Origin: Thermosynechococcus sp.
Lineage (GTDB): Bacteria; Cyanobacteriota; Cyanobacteriia; Thermosynechococcales; Thermosynechococcaceae
Assembly: GCF_025999095.1 (NCBI RefSeq)
Contig: NZ_AP024678.1
Coordinates: 1,953,527 to 2,017,526 of the forward strand
DNA: 64,000 nt
Direction of reading: 5' to 3'
Made by a program: the position numbers and the translations under genes. Below the pieces are notes generated by a model. The model was not told the origin of the DNA. It ran no database searches and worked only from the letters and a program-made list of their open reading frames with translations. Shown piece after piece: positions 43,724-53,280 of the stretch (the stretch's first letter is position 1; each line of letters opens with the position of its first letter).

Positions 43724-46705
43724 ATGGCTGTGCCCATTCTCAAGCTCTTAGGGGCTGATGGTTCACAACAGCAAATTCAACTGGGGCGCGATCGCCTGAG
43801 CATTGGTACTGACCCCCAAAGCCAAGTGATTCTCGTCGGCGAGGGGATTTCCCGCCACCATGCCTTGATTCTTCGCACCGAAACAGGCTACCAAGTGGCG
43901 GATCTCGGGAGCGCCAGTGGCACTTTTTTGAATGGCACAAAGCTGCGGCCCCGCACCCCTGTGGTTCTCAAGGCGGGCGATCGCCTACGAATTGGTGACT
44001 TTGAAGCCATTTTCGAGCCAGATGGCGTGACAACAACGGAACTGCCGGGCACGGTCGTGATGGGGGCTGCGAGTACCCCTATTTTGCAGGTGGCCACGCC
44101 TCACTGGTTGCAGGAGTTTCCGCTGCTCAAGGAGGAACTGATTCTCGGTCGGGATCCGAAGGCAGACATTACCATTGACCATCCCTTTGTGTCCTTTCAC
44201 CATGCCAAGCTGGTGCGATCGGCGGATCACTACAAAATCATTGACTTGGGCAGCAAGAATGGCCTTCACTGGCGCGGCACAACGATTAGCGAACATACCT
44301 TGGCACCGGGAGATGTCATTCATGTGGGGGAATCTCTGCGCCTCACATATCTGTTGATGCCTGCCACGGAGGTTGTTGAGCAAACTCGCCCCCTCCAACT
44401 GCGCGATCGCCAGCGGGTTCGGATTGGCCGCGATCCCAGCAATGATATGGTGCTGGATCATCCCGTTGTCTCACGGTTCCACGCTCGCCTCTATCTCCAA
44501 GAGGGACAGTGGTACATCGTCGATCTCGACTCCGCCAACGGCACCTTTGTCAACAACCGGCGCCTTGACCCCCGCAAACCGACGCCCTTGCCAGCGGGAG
44601 CCCTGGTGCGCATTGGTCCCTATAGTTCTGTTTTTACCCCCGACGAAACCATTGTTCCCCACAATGACAGTGGTAACCTACGTCTCGATGCCATCCACCT
44701 CAGTAAAACCACCCCTAAGGGGGCGAAGCTCCTGCAAGATATTTCCCTTTCCATTTTGCCCCGCGAGTTTGTCGCCATTGTCGGTGGCAGTGGTGCTGGT
44801 AAATCCACGCTGCTCGATGCCCTCAATGGTTTTCGTCCTGCCACCGAGGGCACGGTACTGGTCAACGGCTATGATCTGTACCGCTACTTTGGAACATACC
44901 GCACCCAGATTGGCTATGTGCCTCAGGATGACATTATTCACCGGCAGTTAACTGTGGCTCAAGCCCTAGATTATGCAGCACGACTGCGCCTACCCGCTGA
45001 TTTTAGCGATCAAGAGCGACAGGAACAGGTGAACCGGGTTCTGGCGGAGTTGGAGTTGACAGCGCAGCGGCATGTCCTTGTCAAGGAACTGAGTGGTGGT
45101 CAGCGCAAGCGGGTGTCGATTGGTGTGGAATTGCTCACCCGCCCTAGTTTGTTTTTCTTGGATGAGGCAACCTCTGGCTTGGATCCGGGCACGGAAACCC
45201 AAATGATGCGCCTCTTGCGCCAGTTGGCGGATCAGGGGCGAACGATTTTACTCATTACCCATGCCACTAAGAATGTGATGCTCTGCGATTTGGTGGTGTT
45301 TTTGGCGCGGGGCGGCCACCTTGCCTATTTTGGGCCACCGGATCAAGCCCTCAGCTATTTTGATGTTCAAGATTTTGATGAAATTTACCTCAAGATTGAG
45401 AGCGAAGCTAATCCAGCCCTCTGGCAGCAACGTTATCGCCAGTCTCATCTGTATCAAACCTATGTGGTGGAGCGACAGCGTCCCCTCAATGTGGATACAG
45501 GGGCAACGCGCCAGGTCCAACCCCAACGTCAAAAAGCCACGATTCCGCGAGTGGCACCATGGCGGCAGTGGTGGATTCTCATCCAGCGAAACTTGGCCAT
45601 TTTGCGACAGGATCGGGCGGCCCTTATTCTCATGCTCTCTTTGGCACCAATTTTGGGAGCCTTGGATTTTGTCCTCTGGAAGCCAATGATTCTTGATCCA
45701 GATCAGGGGGATGCGGGGCAGGCATTTACGATGGCCTTTGTCACGGTGCTCATTGCCGTGATGGTGGGCAGTTTAACCACAATGCGCGAAATTGTCAAGG
45801 AACTGGAGATCTATCGCCGTGAGCGGATGGTGGGGTTGGGGCTGTGGCCCTATATTTTTTCGAAGCTTGGCCCAGCGGCGGTCCTGGCACTATACCAAGC
45901 AGCCATTTTCTTGGGGATGAAGTTTTTGGCGATCAACCTGAGCCTGGGAATTGGGGCGATCGCTGGCCTTTACTTGACACTGTTTCTAGTGACCTTTGGC
46001 GGCATGGTAATGGGGTTACTGGTTTCTGCCCTCTCCCCCACTCAGACGGTGGCTCCTCTACTCACGATTCTCTTTTTGGTGCCGCAGATTACCTTTGCCG
46101 GTGCCATTATTCCCCTCAAGGATCTAGGGCCACTGGGCAATTGGCTCAGCAATGTCACCTTGACCCGCTGGGGCTATGCCAATGTCGTTTCCCTCTTGGG
46201 CTTTGGTCAGGATGTGGCTCAAGATCCCTGCTGGCAGCAACCAAAGTCGGTACGGGAGAAGCGAAGTCCTGAAGCTTTGGCTGAGTGTCCCTGCTTTGGC
46301 GAGAACCTCTTCCGGCGTTGCCGCTTTCCGGGAGTGCGCAAGGAGTACCACCCCGCTGTGGATGAACCAGAACCCCCCCGACCTGCGGAACCAGGTGATC
46401 CACCGGCACTGCCCAAGTCTGTCTTAGAGTTTGATCAGGCCTATCGCGATCGCGTTGAGGAGTACAATCAGCGGGTCAAAAACTATCAGACGGCCATGGA
46501 GCGCTGGCAAGACCAATTTGCCCTCTGGAAAGAGCAGCGAGGGCGGGCGATCGCCAGCGGTGAAGCCCTCATTGATCGCTTTTGGAGTCTTCAGGGGCAG
46601 ACCTTCAAGGCCAATGTTACTGCCAATCACCTGCGCTTAGGGGGCATTATTGCCCTCATGCTGGGACTAGTGGGGGTCTTTCAAAAGCGTCAGGATGTGC
46701 TTTAG
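43724..46705 (+). CDS. FHA-domain ABC-2 type (ABCG) transporter, copy 2
   Basis: This is a 993-residue paralogue of the 30069 transporter. The first FHA domain (SIGTDPQSQVILVGEGISRHH) is followed by a second (GRDPKADITIDHPFVSFHH). The third is GRDPSNDMVLDHPVVSRFH, where one His is Phe-His. The ABC part has GGSGAGKSTLLDAL, LSGGQRKRVSIG and FFLDEATSGLDP. The membrane domain and the Cys-rich loop (DPCW, CPCFG, CRFPG) match copy 1. A Pro-rich segment and a last span finish it. The cargo is unknown. Confidence 0.92.
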   Translation: MAVPILKLLGADGSQQQIQLGRDRLSIGTDPQSQVILVGEGISRHHALILRTETGYQVADLGSASGTFLNGTKLRPRTPVVLKAGDRLRIGDFEAIFEPDGVTTTELPGTVVMGAASTPILQVATPHWLQEFPLLKEELILGRDPKADITIDHPFVSFHHAKLVRSADHYKIIDLGSKNGLHWRGTTISEHTLAPGDVIHVGESLRLTYLLMPATEVVEQTRPLQLRDRQRVRIGRDPSNDMVLDHPVVSRFHARLYLQEGQWYIVDLDSANGTFVNNRRLDPRKPTPLPAGALVRIGPYSSVFTPDETIVPHNDSGNLRLDAIHLSKTTPKGAKLLQDISLSILPREFVAIVGGSGAGKSTLLDALNGFRPATEGTVLVNGYDLYRYFGTYRTQIGYVPQDDIIHRQLTVAQALDYAARLRLPADFSDQERQEQVNRVLAELELTAQRHVLVKELSGGQRKRVSIGVELLTRPSLFFLDEATSGLDPGTETQMMRLLRQLADQGRTILLITHATKNVMLCDLVVFLARGGHLAYFGPPDQALSYFDVQDFDEIYLKIESEANPALWQQRYRQSHLYQTYVVERQRPLNVDTGATRQVQPQRQKATIPRVAPWRQWWILIQRNLAILRQDRAALILMLSLAPILGALDFVLWKPMILDPDQGDAGQAFTMAFVTVLIAVMVGSLTTMREIVKELEIYRRERMVGLGLWPYIFSKLGPAAVLALYQAAIFLGMKFLAINLSLGIGAIAGLYLTLFLVTFGGMVMGLLVSALSPTQTVAPLLTILFLVPQITFAGAIIPLKDLGPLGNWLSNVTLTRWGYANVVSLLGFGQDVAQDPCWQQPKSVREKRSPEALAECPCFGENLFRRCRFPGVRKEYHPAVDEPEPPRPAEPGDPPALPKSVLEFDQAYRDRVEEYNQRVKNYQTAMERWQDQFALWKEQRGRAIASGEALIDRFWSLQGQTFKANVTANHLRLGGIIALMLGLVGVFQKRQDVL

Positions 46706-46958
46706 TCTCGAGCAATAGGGTTACCGTTTCAGCAGCGGATAAGTCCCGAGGCCAGCACCAATGGGCTAGCCACCACCGCCCTTTGAGCCATTTCTCCAAC
46801 ACCGAGCATCCCTGAGGCAAGGCAGAGCTCATACCAAGGGCAAAGCCAACCCCAGATGCCCCAGCAGGGCACAAAAAAATAGCACTTACTAGACAACCCG
46901 CTGACCCTGCTAAACCATTTGGCCACCTTCTGGCTCCTCATCTCCTGAGGCTCAAGTA

Positions 46959-48197
46959 TTAGGCTGTTAAGTGGGCAAAGGCTCGGCCCATTGCCCCTAA
47001 GGCCATATCAATCTCGGCAGCACTGACAATGAGAGGAGGGACAAAGCGCACCACCTTCGGCCCCGCCGGCACCAGCAATAGCCCCTCAGCAAGGGCGGCT
47101 TTGACGACTTCAGCAGCGGTGAGAGGGGTGTCGGGTTGGAGTTCAAGACCGCGGATCAGCCCCCAGCCGCGCACTTCGGCAATAACTTGGGGATAGGCGG
47201 CCGCCAGTTCCTGGAGTCCTGTCCGCAGTTGCTGCCCGCGATCGCGCACATTTTCGAGGAGATTCTCTTTTTCAAGGGTCTCACAGACGGTGAGGGCTGC
47301 TGCTGTGGCCAAGGGGTTACCGCCAAAGGTACTGGCATGATCCCCCGGCTGAAAGACGGCACAAAACTCCTTGGCAATCATGGCACCAATGGGAACGCCC
47401 CCGGCAAGGCCTTTGGCGGCGGTGAAAATATCCGGTTCGACACCGAGGGTTTCATAGCCCCACAGGGACCCCGTGCGACCCATGCCCACTTGCACTTCAT
47501 CAAAAATCAGGAGAATGCCTTTTTCTGTGCAGAGTTGGCGTACCTGCTCAAAGTAGGCGCGATCGCCGGGGCGGACTCCCCCTTCCCCCTGCAAGGGCTC
47601 CAAAAGAATGGCGGCCACTTGCGGTTCCGGTTGATCCAAGGAGGCCACGAGGGCTTCTAGGGCACCTAAGTCGTTGTAGGGCACATAGGCAAAGCCGGGC
47701 ACCAAGGGGTCAAAGTGTTTTTGGTATTTTGGTTGCCCCGTAGCGGTAATCGTGGCCAGGGTACGTCCGTGGAAGCTGGCCTGTGCTGTAATGATGATCG
47801 GGTTAGCAATGTGGCGAACGGTATGGGCATATTTACGGGCCAGTTTAATGGCAGCTTCGTTGGCTTCAGCACCAGAATTGCAGAAAAAGACGCGATCGCC
47901 ACAGGAGTGAGCCACCAACCACTGCGCCAATGCCCCCTGTTGGGGAATGTAATACAGATTCGAAACGTGGTGCAGCGTTTGCATTTGGCGGCTGACCGTC
48001 TCCACTAAGGCCGGATGGGCATGGCCGAGGGTACAGGTGGCAATTCCCGCCACAAAGTCTAAATAGCTGCGGCCTTGATCATCCCAAACCCGACAGCCTT
48101 CACCGCGCACGAGCGTAATCGGAAAGCGGCCATAGGTGGTCATCACCACTTGGTCAAAGGCCTCAGTACTGAAGGATGTCGAGGGAGCAGCAACCAT
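46959..48197 (-). CDS. argD: Acetylornithine aminotransferase
   Basis: ArgD transaminates N-acetylglutamate semialdehyde in arginine synthesis. The chosen ATG 48197 (MVAAPSTSFSTEAFDQ) gives about 412 residues; a TTG at 48212 is the alternative. Family motifs are FVAGIATCTLGHAHP, FFCNSGAEANEAAIKLAR and LLIFDEVQVGMGRTG. The PLP lysine is in FTAAKGLAGG. Length is normal. Confidence 0.93.
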   Translation of the reverse strand: MVAAPSTSFSTEAFDQVVMTTYGRFPITLVRGEGCRVWDDQGRSYLDFVAGIATCTLGHAHPALVETVSRQMQTLHHVSNLYYIPQQGALAQWLVAHSCGDRVFFCNSGAEANEAAIKLARKYAHTVRHIANPIIITAQASFHGRTLATITATGQPKYQKHFDPLVPGFAYVPYNDLGALEALVASLDQPEPQVAAILLEPLQGEGGVRPGDRAYFEQVRQLCTEKGILLIFDEVQVGMGRTGSLWGYETLGVEPDIFTAAKGLAGGVPIGAMIAKEFCAVFQPGDHASTFGGNPLATAAALTVCETLEKENLLENVRDRGQQLRTGLQELAAAYPQVIAEVRGWGLIRGLELQPDTPLTAAEVVKAALAEGLLLVPAGPKVVRFVPPLIVSAAEIDMALGAMGRAFAHLTA

Positions 48198-48352
48198 TGA
48201 CTCTGGACCCAAAGCAAAAACTTCCTGCTATCTTAGCATCTCCCTATCGCTGTGGCAGGGGAGTTGGGGATCACCCTAGGATTAGTGCTTATTGACCGCC
48301 AAGGATGGCTTCGGTACACTACACCTAGTATTAGCCATTAAATCCTGACCCT

Positions 48353-50626
48353 ATGGTGCAAAATCCTCCCCGTCCCCAAACCAGCTTCCCCACGACAGCC
48401 CCCACAGCCTATCCCGTGTTTTACCGTACCTACAGCCGCCAAAATGAAGCGGGCGAGCGGGAGAGTTGGCAACAGGTGTGCGATCGCACCCTCAAAGGCC
48501 TACAGGAAGTGGGACACCTCACCGAAGCAGAAGTGGCACTGCTAAGAGAAATGCAGCAGGAGCTGAAGGCACTGCCCTCTGGCCGTTGGCTGTGGGTCGG
48601 CGGCACTGATTGGGTACGCCAGCCGGAGAACTTTTCCGGTGCCTACAACTGCACCAGCACCAATGTCGTGGATTGGGACTCCTTTGGCCTCATGATGGAC
48701 TTGGCCATGCAGGGCTGTGGCACGGGGGCGATTCTGGAGCCAAAATACATCTCTCAGTTACCCCCCATTTGCAATCGCCTAGAGGTCACCGTTGTCGGCA
48801 ACATTGGTCAAACCCCCAGGGAAGCGCGTCAAGAGCACACCACCGTCACACTCAGCGGGCAGACCTGCCAGATTAAAGTGGGGGATAGCCGCCAAGGCTG
48901 GGTGAAGTCCTACCAAACGCTTCTTGAGCTAGCCAGTAACCCGCACCTCGGTGGTTCAGTGCAGGTAACGATTGACATAAGTGATGTGCGTCCGACAGGT
49001 GAGCGGCTCAAGGGGTTTGGGGGAGTGGCCAATCCAGTCAAGCTGCCAGAGCTCTACCATCGCTGTGCTGCTCTGTTGAATGCTGCAGTGGGTCGGCAGT
49101 TGACCGCTGTGGAGTGCTGTCTGCTGATTGATGAGGCAGCCGTTGTCGTCGTTGCAGGTAATGTGAGGCGATCGGCTGGCATGCGTCAGGGCGCTAGTGA
49201 TGATGAGGCGTTTGCCCAGGCGAAGCAAAACCTCTGGCAGCAGGATGAGCAGGGCAATTGGCGCATTGATCCCAAGCGGGATGCCCTGCGAATGGCCAAC
49301 CATACCCGTGTCTTCCACAGGAAGCCTAGTCTTGAAGAATGTATCAATGCGGTGCGGAGTCAGTTCTATTCTGGGGAAGGGGCTATTCAATGGGCAGGGG
49401 AGGCGATCGCCCGCGCCAATGCCGATCTTCTAACCACACCCCATCTAAAGCAGGCTTTTCTGCGTGCCTATGAAAATCAACAGGGGGACGCCTTTTTGCA
49501 GAAGCTGTTGCCTGCCATGGATCAGCGGGAGCTTGCCCACCGCCTGGGTCGCTATGGCCTCAATCCCTGTGGGGAAATTATTGGTGCGGATTTTCACTGT
49601 AACCTGGCGGAAATTCACCTCAATCAGATTGATCCAGCGGATACAGCCACCCAAGAAAAAGCGTTCAAAGCCGGCGCCCTCTCCGTTGCCGCCCTGTTAA
49701 ACCATCGGTTTGTGGTTGAGCGCTATCAATACTCCCGTGCCGTTGATCCCATTGTGGGCGTCAGCTTTACGGGACTCTTCGATTTCTTTGTCCATGCCTT
49801 TGGTGTGCCTTGGCTCCAATGGTGGGCCGCAGGGCGTCCCGATACACCCCAAGGGCGGGAGTTCAAGGCCCAAGAAGCAGCCTTCCTCCAACGCTGGCGG
49901 CGGATTGTCCATGAAACCGTTTGGGAGTATTGCGATCGCCATGGCCTCAAGCGCCCCAACCGTTGTACCACTGTCCAACCCTCCGGTACTAAATCCCTGC
50001 TGACGGGTGCCTCCCCCGGTTGGCATCCCCCCAAGGCCCAACGCTTTATTCGGCGGATTACCTTCCGCAAGGGCGACCCAGTAGCGATGGCTTGCTATGA
50101 CTATGGCTACAATGTCATTCCCTCCCAGTCCGATAAGGATGAGACGGGTAAGCTTCTGGATGATCCCTTTGATCCGCGGTGTACCGAGTGGCTGGTCGAA
50201 ATTCCCGTTGCTGTCTCTTGGGCAGATCTGGCGGGGGCAGACACGATTGATATTAGCCAGTTTTCCGCTTTAGCGCAGTTTGACTTCTATATGCAGGTGC
50301 AGCAACATTACACCACCCACAACACCAGTGCCACCATTGAGCTACGGGAAGCTGAAGTGGAACCCCTTGCCACAGCAATTTACACGGCGATTCAGCAGGA
50401 TCAAGGGTATATTTCTGCGGCCCTCTTGGCACGCTTTGATGCCCATGAAACATTCCCCCGGCTGCCCTTTGAACCCATTAGCAAAGAACGCTATGAGCAG
50501 GAAGTTGCGGCAGTTGCTCGGCGCAAGCGGGTCCATGATTTCCATGAAGCCCTATCGCGCTATAGCCAACCCCTGACGGAGGCAGGGCCAGCCGGCTGTG
50601 ACTCCGATAAGTGTCTGATGTCCTAA
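48353..50626 (+). CDS. nrdJ: Adenosylcobalamin-dependent ribonucleoside-triphosphate reductase (class II)
   Basis: This enzyme reduces NTPs to dNTPs with a cobalamin radical. The 757-residue monomeric-type protein has YNCTSTNV (first active-site Cys) and NPCGEI (thiyl Cys and Glu). The C-terminal redox pair is in CDSDKC (C749 and C754). Family members in cyanobacteria can carry an intein; this one has normal length and no inserted block. cobS in the same window is consistent with the cofactor need. It is convergent with the kinase gene, with a hairpin between them. Confidence 0.94.
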   Translation: MVQNPPRPQTSFPTTAPTAYPVFYRTYSRQNEAGERESWQQVCDRTLKGLQEVGHLTEAEVALLREMQQELKALPSGRWLWVGGTDWVRQPENFSGAYNCTSTNVVDWDSFGLMMDLAMQGCGTGAILEPKYISQLPPICNRLEVTVVGNIGQTPREARQEHTTVTLSGQTCQIKVGDSRQGWVKSYQTLLELASNPHLGGSVQVTIDISDVRPTGERLKGFGGVANPVKLPELYHRCAALLNAAVGRQLTAVECCLLIDEAAVVVVAGNVRRSAGMRQGASDDEAFAQAKQNLWQQDEQGNWRIDPKRDALRMANHTRVFHRKPSLEECINAVRSQFYSGEGAIQWAGEAIARANADLLTTPHLKQAFLRAYENQQGDAFLQKLLPAMDQRELAHRLGRYGLNPCGEIIGADFHCNLAEIHLNQIDPADTATQEKAFKAGALSVAALLNHRFVVERYQYSRAVDPIVGVSFTGLFDFFVHAFGVPWLQWWAAGRPDTPQGREFKAQEAAFLQRWRRIVHETVWEYCDRHGLKRPNRCTTVQPSGTKSLLTGASPGWHPPKAQRFIRRITFRKGDPVAMACYDYGYNVIPSQSDKDETGKLLDDPFDPRCTEWLVEIPVAVSWADLAGADTIDISQFSALAQFDFYMQVQQHYTTHNTSATIELREAEVEPLATAIYTAIQQDQGYISAALLARFDAHETFPRLPFEPISKERYEQEVAAVARRKRVHDFHEALSRYSQPLTEAGPAGCDSDKCLMS

Positions 50627-50633
50627 GAGAATG

Positions 50634-50649
50634 GGGGCAAACTTGCCCC
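50634..50649. terminator. Hairpin between convergent nrdJ and kinase
   Basis: GGGGCAA and TTGCCCC form a 7-base stem with a very small centre, right after nrdJ and before the kinase stop. It is probably a bidirectional terminator. Confidence 0.5.
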
Positions 50650-50650
50650 T

Positions 50651-52225
50651 CTATTTAGGCAACTTTGTAAACCAGTTCTTCTTGGCGTGATCGAGCTGAC
50701 CTTGAACGAATCCCGAGACCATACTAAAGTCTGCTCCAGAAATGTCGGCACCGGTAAAGTTTGCTCCTGAGATCGAGGCATCCAGTAGTTTTGCCCCCTT
50801 CAAATTTGCCCTCTCAAAGTTGGCTTGCACCAGATAGGCACCGCAGAGATTGGCATCATTCAGGTTAGCTCCCTGAAAATTGGCTTCCCGCAATACAGCA
50901 TTGGCAAGAATACAGCCTTTCAAATCTGCATTGGTAAAATTGGCGTTGGCAAAGTTAGCCCCCGCCAGATCCGCATTGCGGAGGACAACATTGGAGAGAT
51001 CGACATCCATAAAATCTCGCTCTCCCCGTTTATAGGCTGTGAGCACCTGTGCCGCTGTCATCCGTGGTGTGACTTTGGCGCGGAGGTGTTGACCGGGACC
51101 AGTTCCGACAACGGGTGGGCCTCCCAATTGGGTCCCTGTCATCTTTGATTGGCGCACTCGCGCCGCTTGGGCATTTTGACTCACCGATGAGGCATAACTG
51201 GAGCGCTTAGGTGCTCCAGGAACACGGGAACGGTTTTGGGTCGGCGGGGTCGAAAGGGCATTGCTGAGGTCATCATCCTCTGCGGCAACAGTAGGAGCAG
51301 CCCCACCAGCTGCTTGTTTGGACTCAAGTAGTTGCAGATCCGCAAGGACATCCATGGCGGTTTGGTAGCGATCTTTAACCGCATCCTGGAGCATTTTGTT
51401 GAGGAGAGCAGCAAACTCAGGGGAAATATTCTTGACGTAGCGCTGCCAATGCCATTCGCCGGTGCGCGGATCCCGTTCAATTTCCTTGGGGGATTTAGCG
51501 GTCAGTAAATAGACACAGGTGACCCCAAGGGCATAAATGTCACTGGCATAGACCGGACGCATGGCCATTTGCTCTGGCGGCGCATACATGGGGGTTCCCA
51601 CGGCGAAGCTGGTAAATGTGGATAGCTCCGGGGCATTTTCCACCATGGCCTGCGTGACTTTGTCTTTCACGGCACCAAAGTCAATCAGCACCAACCTGTT
51701 ATCAAGATCACGGCGGATGAGATTAGCCGGCTTAATGTCGCGGTGAATGACACTATTTTGGTGTAGGTAATCAAGGATGGGCAGCACTTCCTGCAAAACC
51801 TGCTTTACCTCTTCTTCGCTTTTGGGCCCAAAGCGCTTGACCTCCTGTTGCAGGGTAAGGCCACCCACGTATTCTTGGATCAGGTAAAATTCATTTTCAT
51901 TTTCAAAGTAGCCGAGCAGCCGAGGCAATTGTGGGTGATTGCCAACTTTACCCAAGGTTGTGGCTTCCCGCAAAAAAAGCTCCCGCGCCATCGCTATGAT
52001 GTGGGGAGCTGTGGCGGCGGGTCGCAACTGTTTAATCACACAGGTGGGATTGCCCGGCAGTCGCGTATCAATGGCCAAAAAGGTAGCACCGAACCCCCCT
52101 CGCCCTAGAACTTTAATTGCCTTGTATTGATCATTGAGTAGAAGTTTGCTGCCGCAGGCTTGGCAAACATCGACATCGTCAGGGTTGTCTGGTTTGGTAC
52201 AGTTCGGATTTAGGCAATAACTCAT
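50651..52225 (-). CDS. spkB: Ser/Thr protein kinase with zinc ribbon and pentapeptide repeats (SpkB-like)
   Basis: The 524-residue kinase starts with a Cys motif (C4, C9, C21, C24: CLNPNC and CQAC). The kinase domain (about 32-300) has the glycine loop GRGGFGATF, the Lys in VIKQL, the catalytic loop HRDIKPANL and DFG in LIDFGAVKD. A Ser/Pro-rich linker follows, then pentapeptide repeats at about 405-500. This layout is that of SpkB, which in Synechocystis is linked to oxidative stress. It may phosphorylate threonines read by the FHA proteins in the window, but that is inference. Confidence 0.87.
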   Translation of the reverse strand: MSYCLNPNCTKPDNPDDVDVCQACGSKLLLNDQYKAIKVLGRGGFGATFLAIDTRLPGNPTCVIKQLRPAATAPHIIAMARELFLREATTLGKVGNHPQLPRLLGYFENENEFYLIQEYVGGLTLQQEVKRFGPKSEEEVKQVLQEVLPILDYLHQNSVIHRDIKPANLIRRDLDNRLVLIDFGAVKDKVTQAMVENAPELSTFTSFAVGTPMYAPPEQMAMRPVYASDIYALGVTCVYLLTAKSPKEIERDPRTGEWHWQRYVKNISPEFAALLNKMLQDAVKDRYQTAMDVLADLQLLESKQAAGGAAPTVAAEDDDLSNALSTPPTQNRSRVPGAPKRSSYASSVSQNAQAARVRQSKMTGTQLGGPPVVGTGPGQHLRAKVTPRMTAAQVLTAYKRGERDFMDVDLSNVVLRNADLAGANFANANFTNADLKGCILANAVLREANFQGANLNDANLCGAYLVQANFERANLKGAKLLDASISGANFTGADISGADFSMVSGFVQGQLDHAKKNWFTKLPK

Positions 52226-52572
52226 AAGCAGCCAAGAAGATGAACAGCACGTTCAACAAGGGGGGAAGGGAGATAGGGTGACCTGTTTTTTTTGAAGTCA
52301 AAGCTTACAGGAATATACCCCCACCGCTAGCATAACTCAGTAGTTTTCACAAAACGATTCTGTACTTTTACGATACTCTTTTTTCTTTGCCTCGCCCTAT
52401 CCGTGAAATTACGGAAGTTTGACAAGAAGTCTGGAGCCCTTTTCTCAAGTATGGGATGTCTCAGGAGAACGCTGATCCTTCCCGACAGGGGCTTTGACTG
52501 TTTTGAAGATCTCCCGACCTTGTGAAAAGAGCCTTTGTTATGATACAAGGGTAGCACTTCATCCTCCCTGGT
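52226..52572. other. 347-base intergenic region, no gene seen
   Basis: The region separates the divergent kinase and yqeK genes. It has a TTTTTTTT run near 52286 that may be part of a weak hairpin for neither gene. A TATGAT near 52539, ahead of yqeK, could be a -10. No tRNA or conserved RNA was recognised. Confidence 0.5.
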
Positions 52573-53247
52573 GTGGCTTTGGCTATGACCCCGCTTGTGA
52601 CAGCTAGTCCTAAGGACTCCTTGTGCGATCGCCAGCAGGTTTTGGCCTGGCTAGCGGCAAATGTACCTGCGCCACGACTACAGCACATCCTGAGGGTGGA
52701 AACAATGGCGGCGGAGCTAGCTCTACACCATGGCTTGGATGTGGATCGCGCTGCTTGGGCTGGATTACTGCATGATTTGGCGAAGTACTTTCCTCCAGAG
52801 CGATTGTTAAGTATGGCACGGGAGGCGGGGCTACCCATTACAGAGGTAGACGAAGCAGATCCCCATTTGCTCCATGCCGACATCAGTGCTTTGGTGGCGC
52901 GGCAGCAATTTGGTGTGACTGATGAGCAGGTCTTAGCAGCCATCGCCAATCACACCTTGGGTCAAGCCGGCATGGATGCCTTGAGTTGTGTCGTGTTTCT
53001 TGCGGATAGCTTGGAGCCAGGGCGGGGCCAGACGGTGGAGCTCGAGGAATTGCGCAAGGTGGCTCACCAAAATTTACAGGAGGCGGTGTGGCGAGTGTGC
53101 GATCGCACGCTGTTGTGGCTGATTGATCAGCATCGCTTAATTCATCCACGCATGCTCCTCACCCGCAATTGGGCAATGCAGGTGGCACCGGCAAAGCCGA
53201 AAAAGAGCGAAAGGACAGCTACCGCCAAGGTTGAGAGGCATTGTTAA
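52573..53247 (+). CDS. yqeK: YqeK-type HD-domain hydrolase
   Basis: YqeK hydrolyses diadenosine tetraphosphate symmetrically. The 224-residue product has HILRVETMAAELA, the HD motif LLHDLAKYFPPE, LLHADISALVAR and NHTLGQAGMDALSCVVFLADSLEP. The start is GTG 52573 or ATG 52585; the latter drops four residues. A Lys/Arg-rich tail (PAKPKKSERTATAKVE) is longer than in most YqeK. It is 33 bases upstream of an ABC permease gene. Confidence 0.85.
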   Translation: MALAMTPLVTASPKDSLCDRQQVLAWLAANVPAPRLQHILRVETMAAELALHHGLDVDRAAWAGLLHDLAKYFPPERLLSMAREAGLPITEVDEADPHLLHADISALVARQQFGVTDEQVLAAIANHTLGQAGMDALSCVVFLADSLEPGRGQTVELEELRKVAHQNLQEAVWRVCDRTLLWLIDQHRLIHPRMLLTRNWAMQVAPAKPKKSERTATAKVERHC

Positions 53248-53280
53248 CCTAGAAAGTAGGTTTAATCTTGGAGTTGCCCT

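Noticed and set aside
46706-46958. Possible small genes on the minus strand before argD
   Set aside because: Two overlapping frames without a ribosome binding site or recognised motif; treated as a plain intergenic gap.
48353-50626. Intein in the ribonucleotide reductase
   Set aside because: Inteins are known in this family, but the protein has normal length and no inserted block with splice junction residues.
52461-52949. Minus-strand frame over yqeK
   Set aside because: Antisense shadow of the HD-domain gene.
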